This document shows, one piece after another, positions 31,517-40,231 of a stretch of DNA of 64,000 nucleotides; the first letter of the stretch is position 1, and the number at the start of each line of letters is the position of its first letter. A program made the position numbers and the translations under genes. The notes under the pieces were generated by a model that worked only from the letters and a program-made list of their open reading frames with translations, was not told the DNA's origin and searched no databases. This DNA comes from Streptomonospora sp. PA3 (GTDB lineage: Bacteria > Actinomycetota > Actinomycetes > Streptosporangiales > Streptosporangiaceae): positions 306,549 to 370,548 of the forward strand of contig NZ_VTZW01000015.1 in the NCBI RefSeq assembly GCF_009728995.1, read 5' to 3'.

Positions 31517-32268
31517 CCGCCGCGGCACCCCCCGCCGTCCAGCTGTCCGGGCTCACCAAGCGATTCGGTGACCGGCTCGCCGTGGACTCGATCGACCTGA
31601 CGGTCCCCGCGGGCACGTTCTACGGCATCGTCGGTCCCAACGGGGCCGGCAAGTCGACCACGCTGTCGATGATCGCCGGACTGCTCGCCCCGGACTCGGG
31701 CACCGTCCGGGTCGCCGGGTTCGACGCCGCGAGCCGGCGCGAGCAGGTTCTGGACGCGCTCGGGATCATGCTGGAGGGCCTGTCCCTGCCGGAGCGGCTG
31801 ACAGGCGCCGAACTGCTCGAATACACCGCACGGCTGCGCGGGATCGGTGACGGGTGGCGCACGCGCGCATCAGACCTGCTGGAGGTCCTGGAGCTGGACG
31901 GGGCGCCTTCGACCCTGGTCGTGGACTACTCCACCGGGATGCGCAAGAAGATCGGCCTCGCCGTGGCGCTGCTGCACCGCCCGCGGGTGCTCGTGCTCGA
32001 CGAGCCGTTCGAGGCCATCGACCCGGTGTCGGCACGGGCCATCGACGGCCTGCTGCGCCAGTACGTGGGCGGCGGCGGAACGGTACTGCTGTCCAGCCAC
32101 ATCATGGACGTCGTCGAACGCACCTGCGAACGGGTGGCCCTGATCAAGGACGGCCGCATCCTGACCGAGGGCACCGTCGACGAGGTCAGAGCCGGAAGCA
32201 CGCTCGACGACACGTTCGTGGACCTCGTCGGTGCCGCCCCGCAGCGCGCGATCGGGTGGCTGGCGTGA
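31513..32268 (+). CDS. ABC transporter ATPase
   Basis: A 251-residue ABC-2-type ATPase. Walker A is GPNGAGKST, Walker B is VLVLDEPFEAID, the switch histidine is in SSHIMD, and the signature has the divergent form YSTGMRKK usual in ABC-2 exporters. It pairs with the membrane protein whose GTG start overlaps its stop. Probable export function under TetR control. Confidence 0.92.
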   Translation: MTAAAPPAVQLSGLTKRFGDRLAVDSIDLTVPAGTFYGIVGPNGAGKSTTLSMIAGLLAPDSGTVRVAGFDAASRREQVLDALGIMLEGLSLPERLTGAELLEYTARLRGIGDGWRTRASDLLEVLELDGAPSTLVVDYSTGMRKKIGLAVALLHRPRVLVLDEPFEAIDPVSARAIDGLLRQYVGGGGTVLLSSHIMDVVERTCERVALIKDGRILTEGTVDEVRAGSTLDDTFVDLVGAAPQRAIGWLA

Positions 32269-33887
32269 GCGCGAGCACGGCCTTCGCCTCGCTGCGGTGG
32301 CGGATCATGCGGCACGGCCCCAACGACGAACGCGGTTTCGGCCTGGTCGCGGGGCTCGCCGCGGCCGCCGGGGTGATCGCCCTCGCCGTACTCGCTCGGG
32401 CCGGTGCGGTGCATCCGAGCTGGCTGACCGCGGCGGTCTCGCTGTTCGGACTGACCTGGCTGGTCGGCCCGATCCTGCTGCCCGGCTCATCCCCGGTCCT
32501 GGACCCCCAGTGGTTCCGCACCCTGCCCCGGCGCCCGATCACGATCGCCCGGGAGATGGCGGCGAGCGAGGCGATCAGCGTGGGGACGCTCATCACGGCG
32601 GTCGCGCTGAGCAGCATGCTCGTCGTCGCCGCGCCGCACGGACCGGCGGCCGTGGCCGTCGCCGCCGCGGCCGCCGCGGCGCAGCTGTACTTCCTGCTCT
32701 GGCTGGGCAGGTGCGCCGCGGCCGTCGTCGGCCGCCTCCTCAGCTCGACGCCGGGCATGTGGGTGGCGGCGTTGCAGATGTCCGTGCTGCTGGCGGTCTC
32801 CTTCGCCGGCTGGGTGCCCCTCATGGCCCTGGTCCTGCCCGACCTCGGAGAAGGCGGGACCGAGGTCGTCGTCCCGCCGGTGTCCGCCGCGGTGCCGGCA
32901 GCGGTCGAGGACGCGCTGCTCGGGCTGCCCACGGGCTGGGGCCTCGCCGCTGTCGGCGCCGCGACGTCGTCGGACTCGTTCATCGCCGCGGCGATGCCGC
33001 TCGCCGGGCTCGTTGCGGGCGGTGCGGTGCTGCGGGCCGGCTGGATCGCGCTCACCGCCCACACGCTGAGCCGACCGCCGGCCCGCGCGCAGAGCAGCGT
33101 CACCGCCGGCCGCTCCGCCGCCTTGGCCGGTTCGCACGGCGGCGGCGCGGTCCGGGCGGTGACCGTCCGCGAGCTCAAGACGTGGTTCCGCGACCCGCAC
33201 CGCAAACTCGGGCTGGGGCACGCCTGGATCACGCCGCTGCTCATGATCCTGCTGGTCGCACCCACCGACTGGACCTGGGCGCTGCCGTTCATCGGTGTCA
33301 TGGCGGCGGTGCTGGGCGCGATGGTCGCGGTGAACACCTACTCCCTCGACGGCACCGCGCTGTGGCAGCCGCTCACCACCCCGGGGGCGATCCGCGCCGA
33401 CGTCCGCGGACGCCAGGCCGCGTGGATGCTCCTCTTCGGCACCCCCGTCCTCGCCGGAACGGTGCTGCTGTGCCTGCTCAGCCGGTCCCCGCTGTGGGCG
33501 GTCGCGCTCGGCATGACGCTCGCCGCCACGGGGGCCGCCTGCGCGGGCGCACCGCTGTTGAGCGCCCTCATGCCCGCCATCGGCGCCGACGCGCGCGAAC
33601 GCGTGTCCACCGCCGACCGCACCGGCAACGCCGGCGGCGGGCAGTGGACGGTCTTCACCGCCGTCGCCGCCGTCGCCGCGGTACCCGCCGTCGCCGCTCA
33701 CCTCGGCGGTGCGGGGTCGCTGTGGCCGGTCCACCTCGCCCTCGGCATCGCCACCGGCGCGGCGGCGGTCCTCGGCCTGTCGCCGCTGACACAGCGGTAC
33801 CTGCGGCGATCCGGCCCCGCGCTGCTGTCGGCGATGGCCGCAGGCGACCCCGCCCGGCTCAGGAGCGCGCCGCCGGCGCGGAGCTGA
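32265..33887 (+). CDS. ABC transporter membrane protein (ABC-2-like)
   Basis: A 540-residue membrane protein with about ten to twelve hydrophobic segments and a cytoplasmic loop near residue 290. It is not recognised as a named family beyond ABC-2-like permease, and it starts with GTG 32265 overlapping the ATPase stop. Twice the length of a single ABC-2 permease, it may supply both halves of the channel. The substrate is not visible. A 14-bp hairpin follows the stop. Confidence 0.78.
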   Translation: MSASTAFASLRWRIMRHGPNDERGFGLVAGLAAAAGVIALAVLARAGAVHPSWLTAAVSLFGLTWLVGPILLPGSSPVLDPQWFRTLPRRPITIAREMAASEAISVGTLITAVALSSMLVVAAPHGPAAVAVAAAAAAAQLYFLLWLGRCAAAVVGRLLSSTPGMWVAALQMSVLLAVSFAGWVPLMALVLPDLGEGGTEVVVPPVSAAVPAAVEDALLGLPTGWGLAAVGAATSSDSFIAAAMPLAGLVAGGAVLRAGWIALTAHTLSRPPARAQSSVTAGRSAALAGSHGGGAVRAVTVRELKTWFRDPHRKLGLGHAWITPLLMILLVAPTDWTWALPFIGVMAAVLGAMVAVNTYSLDGTALWQPLTTPGAIRADVRGRQAAWMLLFGTPVLAGTVLLCLLSRSPLWAVALGMTLAATGAACAGAPLLSALMPAIGADARERVSTADRTGNAGGGQWTVFTAVAAVAAVPAVAAHLGGAGSLWPVHLALGIATGAAAVLGLSPLTQRYLRRSGPALLSAMAAGDPARLRSAPPARS

Positions 33888-33911
33888 CCTCGCCGCCGCC
33901 TGCCGGCTGCG

Positions 33912-33980
33912 CCGCCTGACGGGAGGGGTGTGTGGGAACCGGTCGCTGCGGACCGCCCCCTCGCCGCTCCCGTCAGGCGG
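33912..33980 (+). terminator. Long hairpin after the ABC operon
   Basis: A perfect 14-bp stem pairs 33912-33925 with 33967-33980. Inside its 41-nt loop a smaller hairpin, CGGTC...GACCG, can form. It lies between the ABC operon and the convergent lipoprotein gene and could serve both directions. Confidence 0.6.
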
Positions 33981-34069
33981 GCGACCGGCCGGCACCCGAA
34001 CCGGTCCGCGCGGGCAGAGCCGTCCGCGGTGGCACCCGCCGGATGACCGGCCGAGCGAACGGACCGGTC

Positions 34070-34750
34070 CTAATCGCGCTTGTAGGCGTCGGTGTTCATC
34101 GACTTGGCGATCTTGTCGTAGAGCGCGGAGTACTGGGCGTCGACCGACCACACGTAGACGGCGATGTCGCTCTGGGGCAGGAACCACAGGCGCACCTCGA
34201 AGGTGTCGCCGTTCTGGCAGGTGACCTCCCACTCGCGGTGGTGCGACTTGAGCCCGTCGGCGTGCTTGGTGAGGCCCTGCGGGTGGTCGACCGGGAGCTT
34301 TTCGGCCCCGGTGGCGGGGACATTGCTCGCCTCGGCGGTGCCCAGGCTGCGGCAGGTGGTGGGGTTGGAGGACCAGCCGTCGGGGCGGTTGAACTGCTTC
34401 TTGGGCCACTTGTTCGGATCGTTCTTGGCCACGTGCGGGATGACCAGCACCGACCCGTAGGCGCAGGACTCCTGACCGGGCGGGCGCATGCACAACTGGG
34501 TGCCGGTCTTGTCGATGCTCCAGTTCTTGGGCGCGCTGATCTTGATGCCCTGGATCTCGACCGTGGTGAAACCGCCGGCGGGCGGGGCGGGCTCGGCGGC
34601 GGCGACCACGGCGCTGTAGGTCGAGTCGGGGCTCGGTGCGGCACCGGAGTCGCCGGAGCCGCCCGAGCACCCCGACGCCAGCAGCGCCAGCGCCGCGGCG
34701 GCGGCCGCGGCAGCGGTCCTCGACCACGGTGAACCGGGCGTCTGGGACAT
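34070..34750 (-). CDS. Secreted lipoprotein of unknown function
   Basis: A 226-residue protein. The N-terminus is a lipoprotein signal with an Ala-rich hydrophobic core and the lipobox LLASGC, so it should be anchored to the outer face of the membrane. A Ser/Gly-rich linker leads to a globular domain of about 170 residues with four or more cysteines and many Trp and Lys residues. I do not recognise the domain. ATG 34750 has GAAGGGA 7 nt upstream and gives the proper signal length. It is divergent from sppA. Confidence 0.75.
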   Translation of the reverse strand: MSQTPGSPWSRTAAAAAAAALALLASGCSGGSGDSGAAPSPDSTYSAVVAAAEPAPPAGGFTTVEIQGIKISAPKNWSIDKTGTQLCMRPPGQESCAYGSVLVIPHVAKNDPNKWPKKQFNRPDGWSSNPTTCRSLGTAEASNVPATGAEKLPVDHPQGLTKHADGLKSHHREWEVTCQNGDTFEVRLWFLPQSDIAVYVWSVDAQYSALYDKIAKSMNTDAYKRD

Positions 34751-34916
34751 GGGCTTCCCTTCTGCGTCCACGCTTGACCCCACGACGATAGCGGCACAAA
34801 CCGCCCTCCGCGCCACATCGGGGCGCCCGGCCGCGGCGGCCGGGATCCAGAAGGCGCCGGCGACGGTCCGCGTGCGGCGGTTAACCGCGGCCGAACGACT
34901 CGTCTAGCCTGAGGGC

Positions 34917-36686
34917 ATGGTGCAACCGGTCAAGCTGCTCGGTCCTTTGTCCCGACTCCAGCAGCGGCGCAGCGGCCCGCTGATACTCGAACTCGACCTG
35001 ACCGGCGGGCTAGCCGAGGAGGCGCCGGCCGACCCGCTGGGCCAGATCCTGGCGAGGCGGCACCAGCAGCTGCGCGACGTCGTCGAGGGCATCCGCCGCG
35101 GCGCCCACGACCCGCGGGTCAAGGCGCTGGTGGCCAGGATCGACGGCCGGCCGCTGGGCCTGGCCAAGGTCCAGGAGGTGCGGTCGGCGGTGGCGACGTT
35201 CCGGGCCGCGGGCAAGGACACCGTCGCCTGGTCGGAGTCCTTCGGCGAGTTCGGCCCCGGCACGGTCCCCTACTACCTGGCCACCGCCTTCGCCGAGATC
35301 GCGCTGATGCCGTCGGGGTCGGTGGGCCTGACCGGCGTGAGCATCGGCAGCGCGTTCTTCGGCGGCGCCGCCGAGCGGCTGGGGGTGCGCTTCGAGGGCG
35401 GCGCCCGCCACGAGTACAAGAACGCGCCCAACATGTTCACCGAGCACGGCTTCACCGAGCCCCACCGCGAGAACACCGAGCGGCTGGTGGAGTCGCTGGG
35501 CGAGCAGATCGCCGACGGCATCGCCGAAGGGCGCGGACTGACCCGCGAGCGGGTGCGCGAGCTCACCGACCGCGGGCCGCTGCTGGCGGCCGAAGCGCTG
35601 GAGGCCGGGCTGGTCGACCGGCTGGCCTACCGCGACGAGGTCTACGCCGACCTGCGCGCCCGCCACTCCCCCGCCGAGGCGGGCTCCGGGCAGGGCGATT
35701 CCGGCTCGGCGCCTCCCAACGAGGACTCGCAGGCGGAGGGCGCACGGCTGGTGTACGCGGTGCGCTACCGCCAGCGCGCCGCGATGGCCGAGCGGATGCC
35801 GGTGCGCGCCGGCGGGTACATCGCACTGATCACCGCCACCGGCGTCATCACCCAGGGGCGCAGCCGCCGCACGGCCCTGGGCGGTGAGACCATGGGCGCC
35901 GACACGGTGGCCGCCGCCCTGCGGGCCGCCCGCCGCGACAGGAACGTGCGCGCCGTCGTCTTCCGCGTGGACAGCCGGGGCGGGTCGGCGGTCGCCTCCG
36001 ACGCGATCCGGCGCGAGGTGGCCCTCACCCGCGAGGCGGGCACACCGGTCGTCGCATCGCTCGGCGACATCGCCGGGTCCGGCGGCTACTACATCGTCAT
36101 GGACGCCGACGCGATCGTGGCCCGCCCGGGCACGCTCACCGCCTCCATCGGCGTCTACAGCGGCAAGCCCGTCCTGGCGGGCCTGCTGGAGCGGCTGGGC
36201 GTCAACAGCGAGTCCGTCGACGGCAGCGCGCACTCGGGCATGTTCGGCTCCGACCGCGGATTCAGCGACTCGGAGTGGGAACGCGTCAACGCCATGCTCG
36301 ACAACACCTACGAGGACTTCACCGGCAAGGTCGCCCGCGCCCGGGGGCTCAGCGCCGAGCAGGTCGACGCGGTGGCGCGCGGACGCATCCTCTCCGGCAG
36401 CGACGCCCTGGCCGGTGGCCTCGTCGACGACCTGGGCGGCCTGCCCGCCGCGGTGCGCCTGGCCCGGGAGAAGGCCGGGCTGCCCAAGGGCCGGCTGCGG
36501 CCGTTCCCCGTCGCCGGGCCGTGGGAGCGGCTGATGCCGGCCGAGTCCAGCGAGGACCGCGCGGCGGCGCCGCAGTCGGCGCTCGCGCTGGGCGGCGACG
36601 CGCTGGGCCTGACCGAGCTGGCGGCGCGCGCGGGCGTGCCCGCCTCCGCGCCGCTGATGGTGCCGGGGAGCTGGGAGGTCCGGTGA
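34917..36686 (+). CDS. sppA: Signal peptide peptidase SppA, 67-kDa type
   Basis: A 589-residue tandem S49 protease with the double-domain design of E. coli SppA, in which remnant signal peptides are degraded. The general-base lysine is probably Lys168 in HEYKNAPNMF of the first domain, and the nucleophile Ser388 in DIAGSGGYY of the second. Unlike E. coli SppA it has no N-terminal membrane helix, so it may be soluble or peripheral. GAGGGC precedes ATG 34917, and its stop overlaps the flavin reductase start. Confidence 0.9.
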   Translation: MVQPVKLLGPLSRLQQRRSGPLILELDLTGGLAEEAPADPLGQILARRHQQLRDVVEGIRRGAHDPRVKALVARIDGRPLGLAKVQEVRSAVATFRAAGKDTVAWSESFGEFGPGTVPYYLATAFAEIALMPSGSVGLTGVSIGSAFFGGAAERLGVRFEGGARHEYKNAPNMFTEHGFTEPHRENTERLVESLGEQIADGIAEGRGLTRERVRELTDRGPLLAAEALEAGLVDRLAYRDEVYADLRARHSPAEAGSGQGDSGSAPPNEDSQAEGARLVYAVRYRQRAAMAERMPVRAGGYIALITATGVITQGRSRRTALGGETMGADTVAAALRAARRDRNVRAVVFRVDSRGGSAVASDAIRREVALTREAGTPVVASLGDIAGSGGYYIVMDADAIVARPGTLTASIGVYSGKPVLAGLLERLGVNSESVDGSAHSGMFGSDRGFSDSEWERVNAMLDNTYEDFTGKVARARGLSAEQVDAVARGRILSGSDALAGGLVDDLGGLPAAVRLAREKAGLPKGRLRPFPVAGPWERLMPAESSEDRAAAPQSALALGGDALGLTELAARAGVPASAPLMVPGSWEVR

Positions 36687-37186
36687 GCCCGTCGCCCGCG
36701 GAGTTCACCGAGACGATGGCCCGCTTCGCCACGGGGGTGACCGTGGTGACCGTGCGCGACGACCGCGACGACATCGGCAGCACGGTCAGCGCCTTCGCCT
36801 CGGTCTCGGCCGATCCCCCGCTGGTCATGGTGGGGGTGACGGCGCAGAGCTATCTGTGCGAGGTGATCGACGCCCAGGGCCGCTTCGCGGTGAGCGTGCT
36901 GGGCGAGGGCCAGCGCGCCGTGGCGGGCCGGTTCGCGGCCGAGGGGCGGCCCAGCGCCCGGCTGCTGCTGGCGGGCGAGGCCCACCGGCGCGGGGAGCAC
37001 ACCGGCGCGCTGGTGCTGGAGAGCGCGATCGCGGCTTTGGAGTGCTCGGTCGAGCAGCGGGTCGCGGCCGGCGACCACGCGGTCTACATCGCCGCGGTCG
37101 AAACGCTTCCGGCCGTGGGCGCGAAAAGCCCGGCCGACGCGCGCCCGCTGGTGCGCTACGGCGGCCGATACCGCAGTCTGGGCTGA
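36683..37186 (+). CDS. Flavin reductase-like FMN-binding protein
   Basis: A 167-residue split-barrel protein like HpaC. The FMN-binding features ARFATGVTVVT, STVSAFASVSADPPLVMV and FAVSVLGEGQ are in order. Such enzymes make reduced flavin for a partner monooxygenase or act alone. No monooxygenase is adjacent. The GTG at 36683 overlaps the sppA stop by 4 nt and has GGGAGG upstream, so it is coupled to sppA. Confidence 0.85.
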   Translation: MSPSPAEFTETMARFATGVTVVTVRDDRDDIGSTVSAFASVSADPPLVMVGVTAQSYLCEVIDAQGRFAVSVLGEGQRAVAGRFAAEGRPSARLLLAGEAHRRGEHTGALVLESAIAALECSVEQRVAAGDHAVYIAAVETLPAVGAKSPADARPLVRYGGRYRSLG

Positions 37187-37288
37187 GCCAAACTCCCTAG
37201 AGAGACAACTCTTCGCGTTCCGACCGACACGGTCTTGTGTGCGGCGGCGCTAGTTCACCGCGCGGGCCGGGCGTCGTCCAATGGTGGT

Positions 37289-37354
37289 ATGGATGGCTTC
37301 TACACCGTGCTGGGAATCCTGGTGGCCGGGCTCATCCTGGCCATGATCCTCTGA
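37289..37354 (+). CDS. Possible 21-residue single-helix membrane peptide
   Basis: An ATG frame encodes MDGFYTVLGILVAGLILA plus three residues: one hydrophobic helix with an acidic front end. It lies 100 nt past the flavin reductase, just before the 39-bp tandem repeat. GGTGGT is the only upstream purine run. Too short for codon statistics. Confidence 0.25.
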   Translation: MDGFYTVLGILVAGLILAMIL

Positions 37355-37367
37355 TCGCCGTCGGACG

Positions 37368-37513
37368 CTTCCACACCCACCGCTGTCCAGGGGGTGGGCC
37401 CCGCCCCTTCCACACCCACCACCGTTCAGGGGGTGGGCCCCGCCCCTTCCACACCCACCGCTGTCCAGGGGGTGGGCCCCGCCCCTTCCACACCCACCGC
37501 TGTCCAGGGGGTT
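37368..37513. repeat. 39-bp tandem repeat, about 3.7 copies
   Basis: Units start at 37368, 37407, 37446 and 37485, each beginning CTTCCACACCCACC and containing CAGGGGGTGGGCCCCGCC. The second copy has two or three substitutions and the fourth is cut off at the palindromic element. The 39-bp period preserves a reading frame but no start or ribosome site is present, so it is treated as non-coding. Confidence 0.9.
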
Positions 37514-37692
37514 GGCTGCGGCAATGGGGCTGTGATGCGCGAAGCGCCGTGCGCCAGCTTGCCGCCGAGCGCACGGCGCACCCTTCTCGCCGGAGGCCCG
37601 CGACCGGTGGTGCGTTTCCATCTGACGGGCACAGCGTGCGCTCGGCGGCAAGCTGTGATCGCGCTACGCGAAACGCACCCATTGCCGCAGCC
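37514..37692. repeat. Dispersed giant palindrome, copy A
   Basis: A 179-bp imperfect inverted repeat bounded by GGCTGCGGCAATGGG (37514) and its complement (ending 37692). Inner arms with CAGCTTGCCGCCGAGCGCA pair across a 60-bp centre. It lies between the convergent flavin reductase and osmoprotectant-binding protein genes. It shares high identity with copies B and C. The outer arms seen in B and C are lost here, where the 39-bp repeats adjoin. Confidence 0.85.
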
Positions 37693-37789
37693 TCAGCGGT
37701 TACCGGCTCCGGATGGTCCCCGGAGTCCCCCGGCGGCGCGGCACCCGCTCGCCTCACGCGGGAGCGGCTGCCGCGCCGCCGGGCGTGCC

Positions 37790-38701
37790 TCAGGCCAACC
37801 CCGTCTCGGCCAGCCAGTCGGCCGCGACCTTGTCGGCCTCCTCGTGGTCGATCTGCACGCGGGCGTCCAGCTCGATGAGCTCCTCGGTGGTCAGTTCGGC
37901 CGAGACCGCGTTGAGCACGTCGCGGGCCTGCCGGCCGACGTCGTCCTTGTTGATCAGCGGGGTGACGTTCTGCGAACCGAAGAGGTTCTCGGGATCCTCC
38001 AGGGCCACGAAGTCGCCGGTGGTGAACGCAGGGTTGGTGGTGAACAGGTTGGCGGCCTGGACGTCGCCGCCGCGCAGGCCCTCGACCAGCAGGTTGCCCT
38101 CCAGCGGCCGGAAGCTGCCGAACTCGACGCCGTAGACGTCCTTGAGCCCGGGCACGCCCTGGGGTCGTGTCTTGAACTCGGCCGGGGCGCCCAGGGCCAT
38201 GTCGCCGGCCACGGCCTCAAGGTCGCCGATGGTGGAGAGGTTCTCCTGCTCGGCGGTCTCGCTGGTGACGGTGATCGAGTCCTTGTTCTGGGCCGGCGCC
38301 GACTCCAGGATCGCCAGGTTCTCGGGCAGCGCCGCGCGCACCGCCTTGTTGGTCTCCTCGGTGGTGCCCGACTCGGCGTCGGGGTCGAGGTGGTAGAGGA
38401 TCCCGCCGTTGTACTCGGGGAACACCGACAGGTTCCCCTCGGCGATCTGGTCGTAGTAGACCTCGCGGCTGCCGATGTCGAGCTGGGTCTCCACGGCGAT
38501 GCCCTCGGCCTCCAGCGCCTGGGCGTAGATCTGGGCGAGCAGCGTGCTCTCCGGGAAGTTCGCCGAGCCCACGACGAGGGCGTCGCCGCCCCCGCCGCCT
38601 CCGCCGCCGTCGTCGGAGTAGGGGTCCTGGCCGCCGCCGCAGGCGGCGAGCAGGAGCAGCAGCGGTGCCGCGGCGATCGCCGGTCGCATCCGAGTGCGCA
38701 T
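37790..38701 (-). CDS. Osmoprotectant ABC transporter substrate-binding lipoprotein (OpuCC/ProX type)
   Basis: A 303-residue lipoprotein with signal peptide and lipobox LLAACG, then a run of glycines as linker. The ligand domain begins VVGSANFPESTLLAQIYAQ and contains REVYYDQIAEGNLSVFPEYNG, typical of binders of glycine betaine, choline or related quaternary amines. It is the last gene of a four-gene importer operon (ATPase, two permeases, binding protein). ATG 38701 is the family start. Exact ligand uncertain. Confidence 0.92.
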   Translation of the reverse strand: MRTRMRPAIAAAPLLLLLAACGGGQDPYSDDGGGGGGGGDALVVGSANFPESTLLAQIYAQALEAEGIAVETQLDIGSREVYYDQIAEGNLSVFPEYNGGILYHLDPDAESGTTEETNKAVRAALPENLAILESAPAQNKDSITVTSETAEQENLSTIGDLEAVAGDMALGAPAEFKTRPQGVPGLKDVYGVEFGSFRPLEGNLLVEGLRGGDVQAANLFTTNPAFTTGDFVALEDPENLFGSQNVTPLINKDDVGRQARDVLNAVSAELTTEELIELDARVQIDHEEADKVAADWLAETGLA

Positions 38702-38768
38702 GGTTCACCTTTTCGTGTTCGGGGATCTGGCGGGGCGTTGCACGAGGACCGCGCCGGGCCCGGCGCGG

Positions 38769-39452
38769 TCAGGACGAGGGGGACGCGGGCCGCGAGCGCA
38801 GCCCGGGGGCGACGACCAGGCGGCGCAGGAGGGCGAACAGGGCGGTGACCGCCAGCGCGAGCAGCACGACGAGCAGCGCGCCGCCCAGGATCTGCTCGAT
38901 GATCTGCTGCGACTGGCCGTCGACGATGAACCGCCCCAGGCCGCCGATGCCGACGTAGGCGGCGATGGTGGCGGTGGAGACCACCTGTACGGCCGCGGTG
39001 CGCAGCCCGAGCAGGATCAGCGGCATGGCCAGCGGGACCTCCAGGCGGGCCAGCACCTCGCGGCCGCGCATGCCCATGCCGCGGGCGGCGTCGGTGACCT
39101 GCGGGTCGACGCCGCGCACCCCTTCGTAGGTGTTGACGAGGATGGGTGGGACGGCCAAGGCCACCAGCGCCACGAGCACCGGGACCAGCCCGAGGCCCAT
39201 GCCCAGCACCACCAGGGTCAAGACGCCGATGGTGGGCAGGGCGCGGGCGAAGTTGGCCAGGCTGATGGCGAGGAACCCGCCGCGGCCGGTGTGGCCGGTG
39301 AGCAGACCGACCGGCACGGCGATCGCGGCGGCGAGCGCGAGCGCCGCCAGCGAGTAGTAGACGTGCTCGGCGAAGCGGACGGGGATGCCGCCCGGTCCGC
39401 GCCAGTTCTCCGGCTGGGCGAACCAGGACGCCACGTCGGCGGCGACGTTCAC
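38769..39452 (-). CDS. Osmoprotectant ABC transporter permease
   Basis: A 227-residue permease with about five helices and the EAA-type loop (TDAARGMGMRGREVLARLEVPLAMP) that contacts the ATPase. ALPTIGVLT and VGIGGLGRFI are family signatures of OpuCB/OpuCD. GTG 39452 overlaps the stop of the other permease, so the two are coupled and probably form a heterodimeric channel. Confidence 0.9.
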   Translation of the reverse strand: MNVAADVASWFAQPENWRGPGGIPVRFAEHVYYSLAALALAAAIAVPVGLLTGHTGRGGFLAISLANFARALPTIGVLTLVVLGMGLGLVPVLVALVALAVPPILVNTYEGVRGVDPQVTDAARGMGMRGREVLARLEVPLAMPLILLGLRTAAVQVVSTATIAAYVGIGGLGRFIVDGQSQQIIEQILGGALLVVLLALAVTALFALLRRLVVAPGLRSRPASPSS

Positions 39453-40231
39453 AGCGCTCCCTTCTCTCCGGCGCGCGCGGCGGCGGTGGCCCGGCGGCGC
39501 ACCGCGAGGCCGCGGCCGCCTCGCCGGGCGGGGCCGCGGTCGCGGGCCCAGGGGGTCAGCGCGCGCTGGGCCAGCACCAGCAGGCCGTCGGTGGCGAAGG
39601 CCAGCGCCACCGACAGCGTGATCCCTACCACGACCGGGGCGGCGAAGTTGCGCGCGAAGCCGTAGGTGAGGATGACGCCGCCCAGTCCGCCCAGCCCCAC
39701 CAGGGAGGCGACGCTGACCATGCTGATGGTGGCCACCGCGGCGACGCGCAGCCCCGCGATGATCACGGGGACCGCCACCGGCAGCTCCACCTGCAGCAGC
39801 CGGCGCAGCGGGGAGAAGCCCATGGCCGCGGCGGCCTGGCGCACGTGGTCGGGCACCTGGTTGAGGCCGTCGACGACGTTGGGCACCAGGATGGCCAGGG
39901 TGTAGAGAGCCAGCGGGATGATGGCGGTCCACGGGCTGAAGGCGGTGTAGGGAAGCAGCAGGAAGAACAGCGCCAGGGAGGGGATGGCGTAGAGCGCGTT
40001 GACCCCGCTGAGCACCGGCGGGTAGACGACGCGGTAGCGCACGCTGAGCACGCCCAGCGGAACCGCGAGCACCAGCCCGATGAGCACGGAGGCGTACGAC
40101 AGCAGCACGTGCTCGGCCAGCAGCGGCCCGACCGGGTCGTCGAGGTTCTGCCACCCCCAGCGCGCGCTCTCCACGGCCCACCCCCACAGTGGTGCGGCGG
40201 CGGCCCAGACCTCGTGCGCGGGATCAGCCAT
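39449..40231 (-). CDS. Osmoprotectant ABC transporter permease
   Basis: A 260-residue permease of the same family. LYAIPSLALFFLL, the EAA loop (RQAAAAMGFSPLRRLLQVELPVAVP) and VASLVGLGGLGGVI are visible. A basic tail of about 35 residues follows the last helix. ATG 40231 overlaps the ATPase stop by 8 nt. Confidence 0.9.
   Translation of the reverse strand: MADPAHEVWAAAAPLWGWAVESARWGWQNLDDPVGPLLAEHVLLSYASVLIGLVLAVPLGVLSVRYRVVYPPVLSGVNALYAIPSLALFFLLLPYTAFSPWTAIIPLALYTLAILVPNVVDGLNQVPDHVRQAAAAMGFSPLRRLLQVELPVAVPVIIAGLRVAAVATISMVSVASLVGLGGLGGVILTYGFARNFAAPVVVGITLSVALAFATDGLLVLAQRALTPWARDRGPARRGGRGLAVRRRATAAARAGEKGAL

Noticed and set aside
33912..33980. Long hairpin after the ABC operon, considered a further copy of the dispersed palindrome
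   Set aside because: Its arms (CCGCCTGACGGGAG) share no sequence with the element; it is treated as a terminator.
37368..37513. Regular 39-bp repeats, considered as a CRISPR array
   Set aside because: The repeats are directly adjacent with no unique spacers, and no cas genes are present.
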